The notes under the pieces: generated by a model
Database searches by the model: none
Told to the model about the DNA's origin: nothing
Seen by the model: the letters and a program-made list of their open reading frames with translations, nothing else
Position numbers and translations under genes: made by a program
Shown here: positions 47,653 to 48,131 of the stretch, piece by piece
Numbering within the stretch: position 1 is the stretch's first letter
How the letters are laid out: each line of letters opens with the position of its first letter
NCBI GenBank assembly: GCA_028714475.1
Contig: JAQTNC010000010.1
Span: 1 to 48,131, forward strand
Direction of reading: 5' to 3'
Length of the DNA: 48,131 nt
Source: Patescibacteria group bacterium
GTDB lineage: Bacteria; Patescibacteriota; Patescibacteriia; SG8-24

Positions 47653-48111
47653 ATGAAAATCGGTTTTGACTACATTGGCGTCACGACACCGTTCTATTGC
47701 CTCGACGAGAACGGGCGGCTTTTGATGCATCGGCGCTCGGCCATCTGTCGTGACGAGCAGGGCCGCTGGGACACCGGTTCCGGCCAGCTGGAGCATGGGC
47801 TGTCGCTCCGCGAGAACGTCCTGAAGGAAGTGGGGGAGGAATACGGCTGCGACGGAGAGATTCTGGAACAGTTGCCGGCCCACGACATCTTTCGCGAGCA
47901 GTCAGGCGTGCGGACGCATTGGGTCGCGGTGCCGTTTTTTATCCGCGTCAATCATGACGACGTTCGCATCAATGAGCCGGACAAGATTGACGAGTTGGGT
48001 TGGTTCACGCTCGACAGTCTGCCGACCCCGCTCCACACCGGCTTCTCTTTCTCGTTTGAAAAATTTCGTGAGCGGTTTGAAAGGCACATGGCGGCTAGTG
48101 GCAAGGCCTGA
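47653..48111 (+). CDS. Nudix-domain protein
   Basis: 152 residues. The Nudix fold is indicated by the FYCLDENGRLLMHRRS strands, the box GQLEHGLSLRENVLKEVGEEYG (residues near 44-65) and a closing helix (FSFEKFRERFERHM). Compared with GX5EX7REUXEEXGU, the first Glu is Leu and the Arg of REU is Lys, but KEVGEE keeps the metal-binding Glu residues. Small Nudix proteins with YIGVTTPFYC-type starts occur in CPR genomes. A TATAAT-like box lies near 47572-47577. Substrate unknown. The gene is complete; the last 20 bases of the window are intergenic. Confidence 0.82.
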   Translation: MKIGFDYIGVTTPFYCLDENGRLLMHRRSAICRDEQGRWDTGSGQLEHGLSLRENVLKEVGEEYGCDGEILEQLPAHDIFREQSGVRTHWVAVPFFIRVNHDDVRINEPDKIDELGWFTLDSLPTPLHTGFSFSFEKFRERFERHMAASGKA

Positions 48112-48131
48112 GTTGTTGTCATTGCGAGCCC

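Noticed and set aside
1-48131. UGA-recoding CPR lineage (genetic code 25)
   Set aside because: Several full-length genes end in TGA at the expected length, for example both sensor kinases and clpC.
1-48131. CRISPR array, transposase, integrase or rRNA
   Set aside because: No regularly spaced identical repeats, no transposase or recombinase motifs and no rRNA segments were seen. The repeats present are palindromic and dispersed.

Overview
The window looks like chromosomal DNA of a GC-rich member of the Patescibacteria (candidate phyla radiation, CPR). Supporting signs are the secreted protein carrying the repeated GEAWY-type surface domain common in CPR genomes, VirB2-like two-helix proteins with fused cell-wall enzymes, many starts with weak or absent Shine-Dalgarno sites, dense intergenic palindromic repeats, and a small-genome gene mix (recG, radA, clpC, htpX, lemA, phosphomannomutase). 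TGA is used as a normal stop (for example at 7555-7557 and 45011-45013), so a UGA-recoding CPR lineage is unlikely. An Uhrbacteria-like lineage is possible but is only a guess.

Layout. 1-4.0 kb: two secreted or surface proteins on the minus strand (the first runs off the left edge and has a frame break in its signal peptide), then a lipoprotein and a secreted coiled-coil protein behind a 165-bp palindrome. 4.0-5.0 kb: a promoter- and terminator-bounded non-coding unit, then an intact tRNA-Ser(UGA) surrounded by tRNA-Ser fragments. 5.0-13.9 kb: FMN-binding protein, orphan sensor kinase, Nudix hydrolase, malic enzyme, P-type ATPase, phosphoribosyltransferase, GIY-YIG protein and a small membrane protein. 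14.0-20 kb: tRNA-Arg with anticodon GCG, a dense array of stem-loops, ilvA and ridA (a functional pair), recG, and two copies of an unassigned structured RNA candidate at 15.7 and 19.7 kb. 20-22 kb: a Cys-rich membrane protein and radA.

22.3-33.5 kb is a minus-strand envelope cluster: lemA, htpX, clpC, then a tightly packed run of exported or membrane proteins. These include a DsbA-like oxidoreductase and two VirB2-like proteins, one fused to a lytic-transglycosylase-like domain and the other to an NlpC/P60-like cysteine peptidase domain. I read this as a CPR cell-surface or type IV secretion-like apparatus with built-in wall hydrolases and its own disulfide-forming and quality-control factors.

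33.7-35.1 kb carries phosphomannomutase. 35.7-42.05 kb is a visibly AT-richer three-gene plus-strand block: a PHP-SMC-type ATPase (TrlF-like), an SRA-HNH nuclease and a membrane-anchored UvrD-family helicase. It looks like an acquired defence island whose combination resembles Septu and Gabija parts without matching either. 42.1-48.1 kb holds a small unknown protein, a 7TM-PAS sensor kinase, an HD-GYP-like protein with an operator-like promoter, a lipoprotein, a secreted metzincin-type protease and a second Nudix protein. No CRISPR array, rRNA, transposase or integrase was recognised.
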